Shown here piece after piece: positions 1-10,755 of a stretch of 64,000 nucleotides of DNA. Each line of letters starts with the position of its first letter. Position 1 is the first letter of the stretch. The stretch lies in NCBI GenBank assembly GCA_019915135.1, contig JAHLMK010000015.1, positions 1,337,536 through 1,401,535 of the forward strand, read 5' to 3'. Below the pieces are notes generated by a model. The model made no database searches. It was not told where the DNA came from and was given only the letters and a program-made list of their open reading frames with translations. This DNA comes from Strobilurus pachycystidiatus. Lineage: Eukaryota > Basidiomycota > Agaricomycetes > Agaricales > Physalacriaceae. The position numbers and the translations under genes were made by a program.

Positions 1-242
1 GAGTCTGACGTTGACTCGGAAATGCCATTGACACACTTATTACTTACTGTAACGGATGGCGAAAGTGTATTTGTATTTCTAGTGTTTTTGATAGTCACCG
101 TATCTTGAATATTTGCATTATACCTTATTTCTCGAATCAAACTTGTCTTTGCACGGCAAGCAGCGCTGAACGAACGTCTAAAGATGGACTCTGAAAATCG
201 ATCTGTTCGTGTGGCTGTGCAGACGATCCCCCTTCCTTCCCA
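1..242. other. Left edge and 5' leader of TMA22
   Basis: No coding region can be supported here. The stretch ends at the TMA22 start codon and should hold its promoter and leader. An upstream ATG at 184 opens a different frame that runs across the TMA22 start; it is discussed as a finding. Confidence 0.5.
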
Positions 243-1050
243 ATGGCCAAGAAGAATAAAAATCGCGAACCCTCACCACCGCCTGCAGCGGCAGCCGATG
301 AAACCGCCGATGCCCCGCCCGCTGTTGAGCCGACACCACCGGTTGAGATGTTATACTGTGCAGGTAGATGACGGTCTCTGGCGCTGCAAGGGACACCGTT
401 GACAGCATCTGCTCCAGTGTGCTCATACCCTCCGGAGTATTGCGAGTTCGGAGAACGATTCACTCGATGTAAAGACTGGCTGGAAGAGGAACATCCCGAC
501 CTTTTTGCCAAATACTACTCCGATGGTGCGTCTCAGTAATCTCCTTGGCCGATTCCTTCTGATTTCCTGCGTAGAGGCATTACAAGCCAAGCTTGGAACG
601 CTGAGCTTAGAGGCGCAGAAGAAACTGGAGAAGGATACCGCTAAGAAGGAGGCAAAAGCTGAGGCCAAGGCCGACGCGGCGCTCAAGAAGAAGCTGTCCT
701 CGACAGTGCGCACTTTTGTCATTTTCCATCCGGGATCCTTTCTGACTGGCTTGCTCCAACAGGTCACTATCAAACGAATAGAACGGAATAAGCGGAAACA
801 TGTCACAGCCATCCACGGATTGGAAGCGTTTGGCATCGATCTGAAGAAAGTCGCTAAACAGTTTGCCTCGAAGTTCGCTACGGGTGCCTCTGTCACGAAG
901 AACGCGCAAGGTCAGGATGAGATCGTCGTACAAGGCGATGTCAGCGACGAAGTGCTCGAAATGATCGAAGAAGAGGCTGGCTTACTGAAGGGAATACCAG
1001 CGGACAATGTCGAAGTCGTTGAAGAGAAGAAGAAGAAGAGCGCCGAGTGA
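243..1050 (+). CDS. TMA22: Density-regulated protein / Tma22 (SUI1 domain)
   Basis: Homologue of DENR/Tma22, the SUI1-fold partner of MCT-1/Tma20. That complex recycles post-termination 40S subunits and promotes reinitiation in the cytoplasm. Exons read by phase: 243-363, 418-525, 575-705 and 763-1050, giving 215 aa. The N-terminal third carries the DENR zinc-like segment (MLYCAVCSYPPEYCEFG, then a WLEE...HPDLFAKYY stretch). The last exon, from about residue 121, is the SUI1 domain with the signature IKRIERNKRKHVT and a GDVSDEV segment. The third intron (57 nt) is a multiple of three, so it could be read through, but removing it restores the conserved join into the IKRIERN motif. The C-terminus is a Glu/Lys-rich tail. 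Start at 243 chosen because it opens the MAKKNKN N-terminus. Confidence 0.93.
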
Positions 1051-1614
1051 TCTACTGTATAACTGGTCAGATAAATTTTCTCTTTTTGTTCACCGACGAA
1101 TGCTAATGTCGCGCTAGATATTACTTGTACTAGTCTATTGTATACTGACAACAAAACCTGAGAGGTCTTCCTGTGCTCTTGTTCTGCATTGGTCAAAGTC
1201 ACTGAATATATGAAATAGCACTAGTTCTCGCGGTGGCCAACGCTCTGATGGTATATCAATTTCGTTGCATTGCCCATCTGCAGTCATCGCATTGGCACAC
1301 CTAAGCCAGGACCGTCGTCACTTTGTCCAGTACACGCCACTCAAGAGGTCCTCTTTGATCAGATGCCGAATCTTGGACCAGCGATGCCGAGCCCTTTGTT
1401 GCAGGGACCCGCCTCTTTGGCCGGTGTCATGCGACCGGTTCTTATTCTCCCCCCTAAATAGGTAATTGATCAATGCTACAAACTGAGGGTATAAAGCACC
1501 TGTCGATATTCGAGGGTTTTCTTCACTCATACTACCATCTATCGAGCTCTCCCTGCAAGAGAACTCACTCAGCTATCCTCAGCCTTTCCACCAAAAATTT
1601 ACATCTCATCCAAC
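1051..1614. promoter_or_regulatory. Intergenic region with TATA box for the 1615 gene
   Basis: No gene seen. A TATAAA lies at about 1490-1495, some 120 bp before the ATG at 1615, followed by a CT-rich leader, which fits a fungal core promoter. The left part is the TMA22 3' flank. Confidence 0.4.
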
Positions 1615-3361
1615 ATGGTCGAAACTCGTAGTCGTGCGAGGACAGCTGCTTTGACTGCGCAGGCTACCCAGGCCACCCAGCCCGCGGCTGCACCTGAACA
1701 CAAGGCGACTGGGAAGAAGATTAAAGGCCTTTTCAATGACGGCAAGAAAGGTACGTGCACTCTGTCGCCATTTCGATCGCATACTAATCCTCCCTAGCCG
1801 TCAAGAACCTTGGGAAGAAGGCCGTCAAAGCCGTCAAGGGTACGTTGACAGCACTTCCTCATAGTTCTCTCGCTCACCTCCCTGTAGGCAAGGCCAAAGC
1901 CAAACCCTCTGGAGACTCCAAGTCCAACAAGGACGACGAGCAGCCCAACGTGGGCCCTTCCGCTGCTGCCGATTCCGCTCTAGAGGAATCGGTAGATGGC
2001 CATGAAGGGTTCCCCCTGCTACCGACTGCTCATGCAGTCCAAGCCACAGCGGGAGGGTCCGCCCTCGCTGCTTCCCCCGACTCTGATACCGGTTCTCAGT
2101 CTGTCGGTACGTCGCACCCACCATTCCTCTAGGCCACCTACTCACCTAACTTTCTCCCAGGTGAATCGCAGGAAACCGCCATCAGCGACAACGCTGCTTC
2201 CGACGTCGACTCCCCTCCTGCTGCCGCTCCTCCCGTCCATGGTCTTCGTCGCTCTCCTCGCGGGCATAAGGGCACAGACAAACCCGCCGTCTCGCCTACC
2301 CCAAAGCCTAAGGGAGGTAAACGCGCCAATGCACAGTTCACCGAGGCTCGACCCCCTGCCACCGACAACGGCTCGTCCTTGTCCGACAATGCTTCCTCTT
2401 CGGCCTCTGGTGAAGGATCCTCTAACAATGCCGCCACTGCCAACGGCGTCGATGAAGACTCGGACGAAGAGCCCCGCCCGCGCAAAAACAAGGGTAAGGG
2501 CAAGGCTCCTGCCAGTACCTCCGATGATGAGGATGCTGACGACGAGGACTCTATGATCGTCGACGACGACGGTGACTCGAACGATGATGATGACGATGAT
2601 TCTCCGCCCAAAGGCAAGGGCAAAGGGAAAGGGAAGCGCAAGCGTGCCATTGAGGATGACGACGAAGAGATCCAACCTGCGCGCCAACGCTCTCGTCTTG
2701 AGGAAGATGGTCAGACTTGTTTCCTTCATGCGAAACGAATGGTACTCACTTTCTTTCAGGAAATGAGGACTCTACTTCCACTCAAGCCCCGTCGTCCTCG
2801 AAGCGCAAGCGCGACGATGACGACTCCGATTCGGACGATGCGCGCCCTTCCACTTCCCGTCGCAGGTTGGATGGTGGTAAGTCTTGGTGGTATAAGTATG
2901 AAAGGCGGATACTGACGCGTGGTTTTCTTTCAGCTCCCCAGGGTGCTTCCCATCAACCGATCGCCGTTCAGGCCCAGTCCAATCCTTCCAGTGAATCTAT
3001 CTATTATCAACAATCAGCAGCGCCGCCTCCTCCTCCTCCATTTGTACCAGCCCCTCCTCCGCCCTTGCCTGCATCTGCGCCTCTCCCTGCACCAGTAGCT
3101 TTTGCTCCTGCTCTCGCACCGGCAGCCCCTGCTCCTCTAGCTGCTCCTGCTCCTGTGCCAGCCGCTCCCGTACAACCACCTGCCGCAGCAGCAGCCCCAC
3201 ATTTTGTGCCAATCGGGACCACAATGTTTGTGCCTTGGACTCACGGCGTGGCCCCTGGTTTTGTCAACAACCAACCTCCTCCTCCTCCTCCTGAAGCCAA
3301 CGGCCGGCAACCTCTTAGACGCGATCCTCCTATCAATCTTAGCCTGCACTGGAGGCGGTGA
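1615..3361 (+). CDS. Charged, proline-rich protein of unknown function
   Basis: Function not recognised. Six exons in continuous phase (1615-1750, 1798-1839, 1888-2106, 2161-2709, 2760-2876, 2934-3361) give 496 aa. The N-terminus (MVETRSRARTAA) and the next 60 residues are basic. The middle third alternates long Asp/Glu runs with Lys/Arg runs (KGKGKGKRKR, SKRKRDDDD), which look like nuclear localisation signals in an acidic disordered chain. The last exon is almost entirely Pro and Ala with several PPPP tracts, then a short less biased end. No globular domain is visible. The composition suggests an intrinsically disordered nuclear or chromatin-associated protein, an inference only. Strong composition bias produces long open frames on the opposite strand. 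Confidence 0.75.
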
Positions 3362-4410
3362 GGCCGGTGGTCGTCAGGTTGCAGATCCTCTATAGGGCGA
3401 GATCTGGGTCGTCCGCCTCCCCTCCGTTTCTCTTTCTCCATTTCTCCCTTCCGTCTCTCCATCTATACTCAGCTATGCCCATTTCTCCTTTTACTCCATC
3501 CAAGTGCGCTACCAGTCACACAATTTCCGCAAGCTCGCAACATCTCGAATCCCACTTAACTCTTCAATCCCGACGCCCGACTTTCGATGACACGTCTCGC
3601 GCCTCTATGTACAGGACCAGTCGCGTCGCTCCAGACCCCCATGGCTCACGATCAAAGATAGACGAAAGCGCCCTCGCCACACGGCGGGGGTTGTTCCCTA
3701 CTTGTCGATTTGCCTTGGGGATTTCATGGTTACCCTACTTGCCGACTCGACACCCACCGACAGGACTAGGACGCGGATAGCTTGACGCGGCACGGGGCGT
3801 CTTACGACGACTACCACTACGTGCCAGCAGTCGCTTCGCGTCCTCGCGCAGCCCGATACATCCTTTGTTCGGTTCTCTGCCAAGTCCCCATGGCTTACGA
3901 TTAAAGATAGATGAAAGCGCCCTCGCCACGCGGCGGGGGTTGTTTCCTACTTGTCGATTTGCCGTCCCTGGGTGTCAGTCGAGGTTTGGGTAACTGCCAC
4001 GCGTAGTGCTTTGTCTCATCGTTGGGTGGATAGTTTGCGGGATGACTGTTTAGCGTTCGGGTCTGGACTTCCTCTTACACTTATCTAATTTGTCGCTACA
4101 TGCTCTGTGTATATTTTGATAGAAAGTAGCATGTAGTGTACTTCCCTTTCCTCTGGTCTTCTCTCTCTTTTGTACTATTTGTAATGATTATATGTCGGGT
4201 CGTGCACGCCTTCGGTGCACCTCCCGACTTTCTGGATTATCACTCTGTGCTTGAACTAAATCTCAGCAAAGATGTGAATAGTCATCATTTCCATCGAATG
4301 CATATTAACAGTACATAGCTGGACGCGACTCGGAGAAACTGTAGGGTGGGACAGCATGGATCATCAAATCATAACAGCGCTGGAAAAGAAAACATAAACC
4401 TCTACGTTGT
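3362..4410. other. Non-coding stretch between convergent genes
   Basis: About 1.05 kb with no supportable gene. It contains CT-rich sequence just after the stop at 3361 (probable 3' UTR) and two diverged copies of a 78-bp sequence. The far right is the 3' flank of the CYSTM gene. Confidence 0.5.
3637..3963. repeat. Two 78-bp direct repeat copies (3637-3714 and 3886-3963)
   Basis: Both copies start CCCCATGGCT and end ACTTGTCGATTTGCC. They differ at only a handful of positions, mostly transitions. Starts are 249 bp apart. The intervening 171 bp is not repeated. No ORF common to both copies looks coding. Confidence 0.85.
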
Positions 4411-4837
4411 TCAAACAACTCGGCGATAATTACCATCAGCACAGCAGAAGCAGCACATTCCCGCCATGCATGCTAGACAGCAGTTACTGTCATCGTTCTT
4501 CTGAGGCTCTTGTTGACTGAAGGTGACACATCGATGTCAGTCCAAATGTGGCGCATAAATATAACCGATCGTCACATTATAATGGTTTGCGGTGGCTGCT
4601 GCTGTTGATATCCTCCTGGTGGTGGGCCATATTGACCTTGTGGATATCCCTGGTAAGATTGGGGCGGTTGCTATGAATTGTGCTTGTTCACGGCGTTTAT
4701 AAGTAAAGTATTCAAGGCCGTGTGCGAACCTGCGGGTAGTAGCCGCCTTGTTGCTCTCCTGGAGGACCTTGCTGTCAACCCAGAAGAGTCAAAATGACGG
4801 GCGAACGATCCAAACCTTGTGGTGGATAGTAAGACAT
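4411..4837 (-). CDS. CYSTM-family cysteine-rich membrane peptide
   Basis: Small protein of the CYSTM (cysteine-rich transmembrane module) family, tail-anchored peptides linked to stress tolerance in yeasts and plants. Four exons (4816-4837, 4730-4767, 4576-4670, 4411-4516) give 86 aa. The first 55 residues are a Gln/Pro/Gly/Tyr-rich head (MSYYPPQG, then repeated PPGG/GYQQQ). The last 25 hold the CYSTM core: CCLACMAGMCCFCCA, six cysteines in a hydrophobic segment. The first intron needs an AAG acceptor just after a CAG; only that choice keeps the QGPPGEQQGG frame. An extra 3' intron (GTAATT...CAG) could replace the last few residues. Divergent from nothing close: the next gene upstream is co-oriented. 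Confidence 0.85.
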
Positions 4838-5098
4838 GAGGGCGAGGAGGAGGAGGAAAGGATGAGAGTCAACACGCTGCCTTGGCGTCGTGTCCCTTAT
4901 ATAACAGCGAGGTGCCAAGTCGCACTCGGTGTATACTCTGTCTCTCTCCGAGGGGAAAACGGGCAACGCGCCTCGATGGCAATGTGGACGACACGAGGAA
5001 AACGCGCAGACGAGCTAGGCGCAAGTATGCAATTGTCCAGAAGTGTTGCCCGGGTACGGACGTCAGTAGATACTCGGTAAATATCCAGCCTCCGATGC

Positions 5099-6458
5099 CT
5101 ATTTCAGCCAAAGTCCTATCCCTAACCCGAAACAAAACCCTCCTACGATAGCTACTCGTACCTTTAGATCGCTTAAGAAGGACTTGATGGATCGCCGAGC
5201 AGGCCCAAGGACCGAAAAGGTGAACATCATGATGGAGGTGAAGTGCAGTGGATCGAAGCCCGCTTCGTAGCACGGTCTCGGAATATCCGGATCCGAGTCA
5301 TCTCTCAGCTGCTTTGCCACATCATAGGAGAGGTATTCGCCCCACTTCTTCTCTGACCATGGTGCGCTGTCATGGTCTTTCCGCTGCCGACGCTCCCTTA
5401 CACCCTCCGTCAAATGCAGTACTTCGCGCCAGCGAAAGAACCGGTCAGCGGCCTCAGTCCGAACATTCAGGAGAACTTCTGGGTTTCGGAAGAGGCCCTG
5501 TCGTAGTGTTATGGGGGAGGATGGTTTGAAAGATGATAATGTGGCGTCGTTGATGTCATCCGGAATGCGGGGAAGTGCAATGATCGGGATGTACGACGAG
5601 AGTTCTTCAATAATGGTACACTCAAAGTTTGAGGATGCTTGAGATAATTAGCTAATTATCGACACAAACGTTTGGAAGACTTACTCGATGGCATTAATAG
5701 TACAAGTGCGGTATACAGAGGCGTGTATGGTGAAGATAGTAGGCCAGAAGCGGTACCGGATGGATCACACGAAGGATCCAGCACCTCTGCCAATGACCGG
5801 AAGGGGTTTCGTATCATAGCCTTGACGTGTGTCACTAGTTCGTTAGGCTAAAGATACGTGTCAGCCACAAAACAGGGAGATGCGATAAAGGCACACTCAC
5901 ATTGTCGTTACATTCGTATCCTGGTAGTTCATTGATTTCGACATTACGTGTCGGCTCATACTTTTCCAAGCCATGGGCGTCACGGTGGTCTATCCAGTCC
6001 GTGGAAGCACGCCGGATACGTCCATATCCGGTATCCTCCCACTCTCCAGCATCCACGATGTCTTCATTGTCTTCCAACAGCAGCTTGGCCAAGAAATCTT
6101 TTCCACCGACGACGAGCAGCCTCAGATCGCCCAGTGTCTGACCGTACGGCGTGGGCTGATGCAGAGCCTCCGGAAGAGTCAATGACGGAATTATGAGCCC
6201 TTGCGTTGATTCCCGGGCATGATCAGAGGGAGCGTGTGAGTGAGGAGGGCTGGCGGCGGCTGAGCTGAAGAAGAAGGACGACGAGACAGAGGGAAATGAC
6301 GAGACGGAACTTGTGGATGGACTGTCCGGGGGAGATGGGAGGGCGCTGGAGCGTGGAGAAGAGGGTTGAGAGCCGGACTGGTCTGCTGAAGAGTCGAGCA
6401 TGGCGGTGTGGAGTGCACGGATAGTGGATGCGCTCGTGCTTATGTCTGCCAAATCCAT
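5099..6458 (-). CDS. Predicted tail-anchored protein, unknown function
   Basis: Not recognised. Exons 5901-6458, 5685-5847 and 5099-5637 join in phase to 419 aa. Residues 1-75 are a Ser/Pro-rich disordered stretch. Around residue 115 is LRLLVVGGKDFLAKLLLED, which has the strand-loop-helix look of a P-loop but lacks the GKS/GKT signature. A second hydrophobic core (YTALVLLMPSS ... IPIIALPRI) fits further strands of an alpha/beta fold. The extreme C-terminus (VRVAIVGGFCFGLGIGLWLK) is one glycine-rich membrane span followed by the stop, which suggests a tail anchor facing the cytoplasm. A degenerate GTPase-like protein of an organelle surface is possible, but this is inference. Confidence 0.72.
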
Positions 6459-6778
6459 AGTATTGAGACTAATATGTTGTGGTGGTGGTGAGAGGAAGAG
6501 GACATGACCTTCGATTCTGATGTGCTCTCCGACACGTGGATCGGCGTATCGTAATCTGATAACTTTTGAGAGAATATCCGATCCCCAATGTATTATGTAA
6601 TCACTGCTAACTTATGTTGAAGTCCTTACGCTGGACGCCCATGAGCAATGAAACTGTAGAATCTTGACTCTCTTCCTGGCTCTCAGAGGTGCTTACTGAC
6701 GATGAGAGCCACCGGAATTCAAGTAGCAGCCCGATCATGATCTAAGTTCGTGACGTCAAATCTAGCTGACGCCAATCC
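6459..6778. promoter_or_regulatory. Divergent promoter region
   Basis: 320 bp between two divergently oriented start codons (6458 on minus, 6779 on plus). It must hold both promoters. No clear TATA box or repeat noted. Confidence 0.4.
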
Positions 6779-8497
6779 ATGCTTGACCTTCCATTCGACC
6801 TTCTTCCTGTCATTCTCGTTCATCTAGAGCATCCCAGACTCTGGTACACCGCGTCTCTTGTCAGCAAGAGCTTCCACGGCTTCACTGTTGCGTGTCTCTA
6901 CCGTCACATATCTGTGTACTCATGGCACAAGCATGGAAAGACCAAAGTAAAGACTGTCTTCGACGACAAGTAGTATCTCTCGTGCTCACGCATGCGCAGG
7001 TCATTCAACTCTTTAGAACGCTCTCAGAATGTCCCGAACTAGCTTGGCACGTACATGAACTCGGTGAGCATCAGAGTAAACCCCTTATCGATGTCATCGT
7101 TGTTAAACGCAAACGGCATAACCCTTGTTAGATATACGAGACTTTCCCAAGGGCTTCACGGACAGCGATGAGGTTTCCGACTTTGTCATAAAGGGTCTCA
7201 AGAACTGTGTCAATCTCCAATACTGCTCGTGGACCCGCGACGGATCGCTCACCTCTGAGATTCTCCGAGCCTTGCATGGGCTGCCCTACCTAGAGAAGCT
7301 CGAGATCAACGGGCACCACCAAGGGAACTATGATCAACAGGAGCTCGTCAAGTTCACGCACCTCAACGCGGTGTCCATAATCATGCCGAGCCAAAGCGTG
7401 ATCTCGACACTACCCAGTTGGTTCACGGCCACGGGAAATACCTTGACGCGATTGACGCTCATATGCAAGGTCGGATGCCTCTCATCCTGCTATGCACGTT
7501 CTGAATCCACCTAGTTCTCAACTTTTATCACCGATACCGTGCTAGCAGGTCTTGCGCCTCACCTTACTAACCTTGATCATCTCTATATCACTGGCTGTCC
7601 CAAAATAAGCCAGAGGGGGATTTGGAGCATCTTGAGACTCAACGAGAGTGGCATCCAAGGTTTAGGCCTTGAGGGCCTCTCACCCCACTTTGTATGTCCC
7701 TTCTCTGCCCATCGGTGTCCATATCTCTTATCTACTAGAACCTTCCACGATAGGACATGGGTGAATTTGGGCAGCTATGTGCGAGTACTAATGCCGTGCA
7801 CGCTCTTCGTGCCATCACCCTCACGTTGAGCCACCACACGTCCATCGAGGAGTGGATTTTCGACGTTCCCAATCTCCTCTCATCTTCCCCTCTGGAAAAG
7901 TTCCAAATCTACTCGACGGGGCCCGTGTTCGAGTCTCTCCCCACTGTCGACTTTTGGAGGGCCATTGTGAACACCCACGGACTGCGCTTGGCACGGTTCT
8001 CGGTGCATCGTATGCTCATCGGCCTCGACTCCATCGAGGACATCTGTAGGCGCTGTCCAAAGCTGGAAGAGCTCTTCATCGTCATCGAACATGCGATGGT
8101 GGTAAGAGCATTTTTGGCGCCGTGGATTTGCCTCACTGAGTGCCTCTCGTTGCCTTTTAGGACGACCTAGTCGATATTCTGCCCATAGCCCAAAAACTCG
8201 AAGTGTTGCACATCAACTTCCCTCTAGAAGCCACCGAAGCTCCTCCCATGGTCTCAACCTCCGATGCGCTCAGGATAGCTCGTAGCTGTAGCTCGACGTT
8301 GACGCAACTGGGGTGCAACACGAGAGTCTGGCAGGTACGTGGATTTCGTCTCATCGGCATGTCTCTTTCTGAATTGTGGCTCACAGGTCGAACGGACGGT
8401 GAAGCGTGAGAAGAACGGCGACCTGCAGGTTGAACGATCCATTGTCAGATATAATCGAACCAGTATCCCAGAACAATTCCTTGTTGTTCGCACATAA
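6779..8497 (+). CDS. F-box / leucine-rich repeat-like protein
   Basis: Candidate substrate adaptor of an SCF ubiquitin ligase. Seven exons (6779-6946, 7000-7063, 7132-7469, 7515-7691, 7754-8101, 8161-8334, 8387-8497) give 459 aa. The N-terminus LDLPFDLLPVILVHLEHPR followed by LASLVSKSF-like sequence (ASLVSKSFHGFTVACLYRHI) matches the F-box-like motif (LPxELLxxIxxHL ... VSKxW). The rest holds irregular leucine-rich segments such as LPYLEKLEI, NLDHLYITGCPKIS and CPKLEELFIV. Proteins of this build are a large lineage-specific family in Agaricomycetes. Substrate unknown. Converges on the ankyrin gene at 8706. Confidence 0.85.
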
Positions 8498-8705
8498 TTC
8501 CAGATGTACAACTGTCAGGAATGATGGGGCTCTTGTGATGAGGCGCTCGGCTCAGTGGTGCCAAGGACTGCTGAGGGTCTCGCTCTCTAGTAGCTGTTAT
8601 AGTTCGCCCCAGACGGACAAGAGTGACAGTGTCGCTGACTGGTAGTAAATGTGACGATGTTATTAAAATGTGCGCGTAAATGACTGACGGGTCGCTTGGA
8701 ATATG

Positions 8706-9509
8706 TTATTGAGTCCATTGCAGCTTGATCATCCCCCAATCGGGCACGCATCCCTTCTCCCGCAGATAATCCACTATATCTCTCGCGTCCCTCTTCATCG
8801 CAACCTTCAACAGCTCCGGGAACTCCTTGCACACCACACGATCAGGTATTCGGCGCTTCTTCTTCACCTCTTCTTTCTCCCTGCTCTCTTTACCGGGGTA
8901 ACGATATCGCGGCTCGACCAGCATGCGCACTAGACTGAGATCCTTCTGGCGTATAGCCACAACGACTGCTAGAGCGTCTTTGATGTCGGGCTTGGCGCCT
9001 TTATCGAGCAGCCAGCGGACTAGGGAGATGCATCCTGCATGGACGGCCATGGAGAGCGCGAAACCGCTGTGAGCGTTGACGTTAAGCAGGGGTATGCCTT
9101 CACATGCGTCGATATGTCGCAGGAAAGGGAGTGGATGGTCATCCTGTGAGATGAGGCCTTTGAAGATATGTTTTGGCACCTCTGTCCTCTTGGACAGTCC
9201 CTTTACATGGGCGGATCGCGCGCAAATTATGTCGAGGACCGGAGCCGTGCATAGGCGATAGCGCAGAGCTTTGGAGTATAAGTTCGGTGGTGCAACGTTT
9301 CCAAGGATGTATTGCGCCTTGAGTGAGTTTGGTGCGCAGTCGAAGACGTCCTTGAGGTGACGCGAGACAAGCGGGAAGGCGGGGGATAGGGCCAGAAGAT
9401 GAATGTCATATAAAAGCTGGAAGGATGATCAAGTTCTATACGAAAAAGGACTAGAAGGAGACCCACCCACCTCAACTGGTAGATATTCCAAGCCAAGTCT
9501 GACCTCCAT
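8706..9509 (-). CDS. F-box-like / ankyrin protein
   Basis: Two exons (9471-9509 and 8706-9416) give 249 aa. The start MEVRLGLEYLPVE, joined over a 54-nt intron to LLYDIHLLALSPAFPLVSR, is an F-box-like helix pair. Residues about 100-240 carry degenerate ankyrin units: SGFALSMAVHAGCISLVRWLLDKG, then LSLVRMLVE, then LLKVAMKRDARDIVDYLREKG. This build is seen in Agaricomycete F-box/ankyrin proteins and suggests an SCF adaptor. The start codon is the first in frame, since a TGA lies three codons upstream. That ATG overlaps by one base the stop codon of the co-oriented gene at 9509-10041 (TGATG). A mature mRNA starting inside that gene, or a shared transcript, is needed. Confidence 0.8.
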
Positions 9510-10041
9510 CACTCGTCAAACTCGAATGAGGGCCGCTTCGTCTTTTTGACAGTGTCAGGGCCTGGTCCGAGGATGAATCCCGAGCCTTTTTTGTCGAAAG
9601 AGATGGTGATGGGTAATTCTTTGGGGGCTGAGATTTCGCTCAGACATCGGACGAAGGTTGTTCAAGACAGCACGCACTGTAATACAGGGGACGTTCCACC
9701 CCATACAATTTTGGGCGAACTTGTGTACTGAATTGGAGAGGCGGATGCTCTTCTTTCCTCTTGGCTCTTTTTATCGCTGTGTCCCGTATGTTCGCCTCCT
9801 GGCGCAGCTTAAAATCCTCGTATGCTTGGCGCCTTTCGGCTCTTGTCTTCTCTCGCTTTTCGAGGGCGTCAGGCTCTTTCAAGGACGGCGCCGCCTCGTC
9901 AGGAGGCTGCGGCGGTTGCAGTGCCGCTAGCTCAGCGGGGGCCCGCCAGGTGAAGACGGTTCGATGATGATTGACAGAGTCTTGTACGGGTGGAAAGATG
10001 TGACGACGGACGGCGGCGGGGCGCGGAAGCAAAGGCCGCAT
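9509..10041 (-). CDS. Small basic protein, probably mitochondrial, unknown function
   Basis: Not recognised. The first exon (9729-10041) encodes MRPLLPRPAAVRRHIFPP, an Arg-rich and acid-free start typical of mitochondrial presequences. A charged helix follows (RAERRQAYEDFKLRQE ... IKRAKRKEE). The C-terminal exon is read in the frame FDKKGSGFILGPGPD to a stop at 9509-9511. The simplest phase-consistent model uses a 101-nt intron (9628-9728), giving 143 aa. A shorter intron (9677-9728) opens a plausible coding segment (RAVLNNLRPMSE) but then needs a one-base frame change near 9640. A mitochondrial ribosome or assembly protein would fit size and charge, but no family is named. Confidence 0.6.
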
Positions 10042-10670
10042 GGAAGAGAGCGGGAAAGCGGGACCGAGGTATAGTTGAAGGACAAGATTTGTTTATGCCG
10101 CCGGCGGAGGCGAGAAATCAGACGCGCAACAGACGCGTCTCATGAATCATTGGATGATCAGCGGCTTGGAAAGTCGTGTATAAAGACGTGCACTATGAGA
10201 TATGGCAATGGTCGTAGAGTTGGACTGATAGGTACTGTGTTGATTTTGCGATGGAAGTGAGGGTGAAATTACTGTACGTGAAGGCAGCCCAACTTACGAC
10301 GTCCAGAACGATTGCGTGTGTCCGGATCCTATTATACGGTGTCTGCGGCTTGTCCAGCGCAGATATCTTTACCTTCACCTTTCTCGTTCATCACTTCGTA
10401 TGTAGTGATAATCATGATAAGCACTCAACGTTGAGGCTTCGCTTGCTACTGTACTAGCGCTCAGCGGCTCATCTTCAATGTATGAATCTATGGCCGCACA
10501 GGTCCCGGACTGTCCTTGCAGCATTGTTGTCACCTTGGCACGTTAAATGTATGCCAGCAGTGCTTGCCTCTTGCAAAATTGAGTATTCTCCTTGTTCAAT
10601 GGCTGCTCGACTAAATGCATCGAGATTTGGAGGCGCAGGTTATGGTGCGAAAATATGCCACAGTTAACAT
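10042..10670. other. Intergenic, upstream of the 10041 gene and of tRNA-Ala
   Basis: 629 bp with no supportable gene. It should contain the promoter of the minus-strand gene ending at 10041. Confidence 0.4.
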
Positions 10671-10754
10671 GGGCTCTTGGCACAGGGGTAGCGCGCACGC
10701 TTCGCATGTTATAAAGCTTGCGTGAGGTCGTGGGTTCAATTCCCACAGTGTCCA
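10671..10754 (+). tRNA. tRNA-Ala(CGC) with a 12-nt intron
   Basis: Full cloverleaf can be drawn. The acceptor arm GGGCTCT pairs with AGTGTCC and includes G3:U70, the classic tRNA-Ala identity pair; T5 faces T68 as the one mismatch. The D arm is GCAC/GCGC with loop AGGGGTA. The anticodon stem CACGC/GCGTG closes loop TTCGCAT, anticodon CGC. A 12-nt intron (TGTTATAAAGCT) sits at the standard place after position 37. The T arm is GTGGG-TTCAATT-CCCAC. Discriminator A. Length 84 with intron, 72 without. CGC reads GCG alanine codons. Confidence 0.93.
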
Positions 10755-10755
10755 G

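Noticed and set aside
2138..2729. Two long open frames on the minus strand opposite the 1615 gene
   Set aside because: They are mirror images of Asp/Glu/Ser-rich codons; the plus strand has consistent introns and phase.
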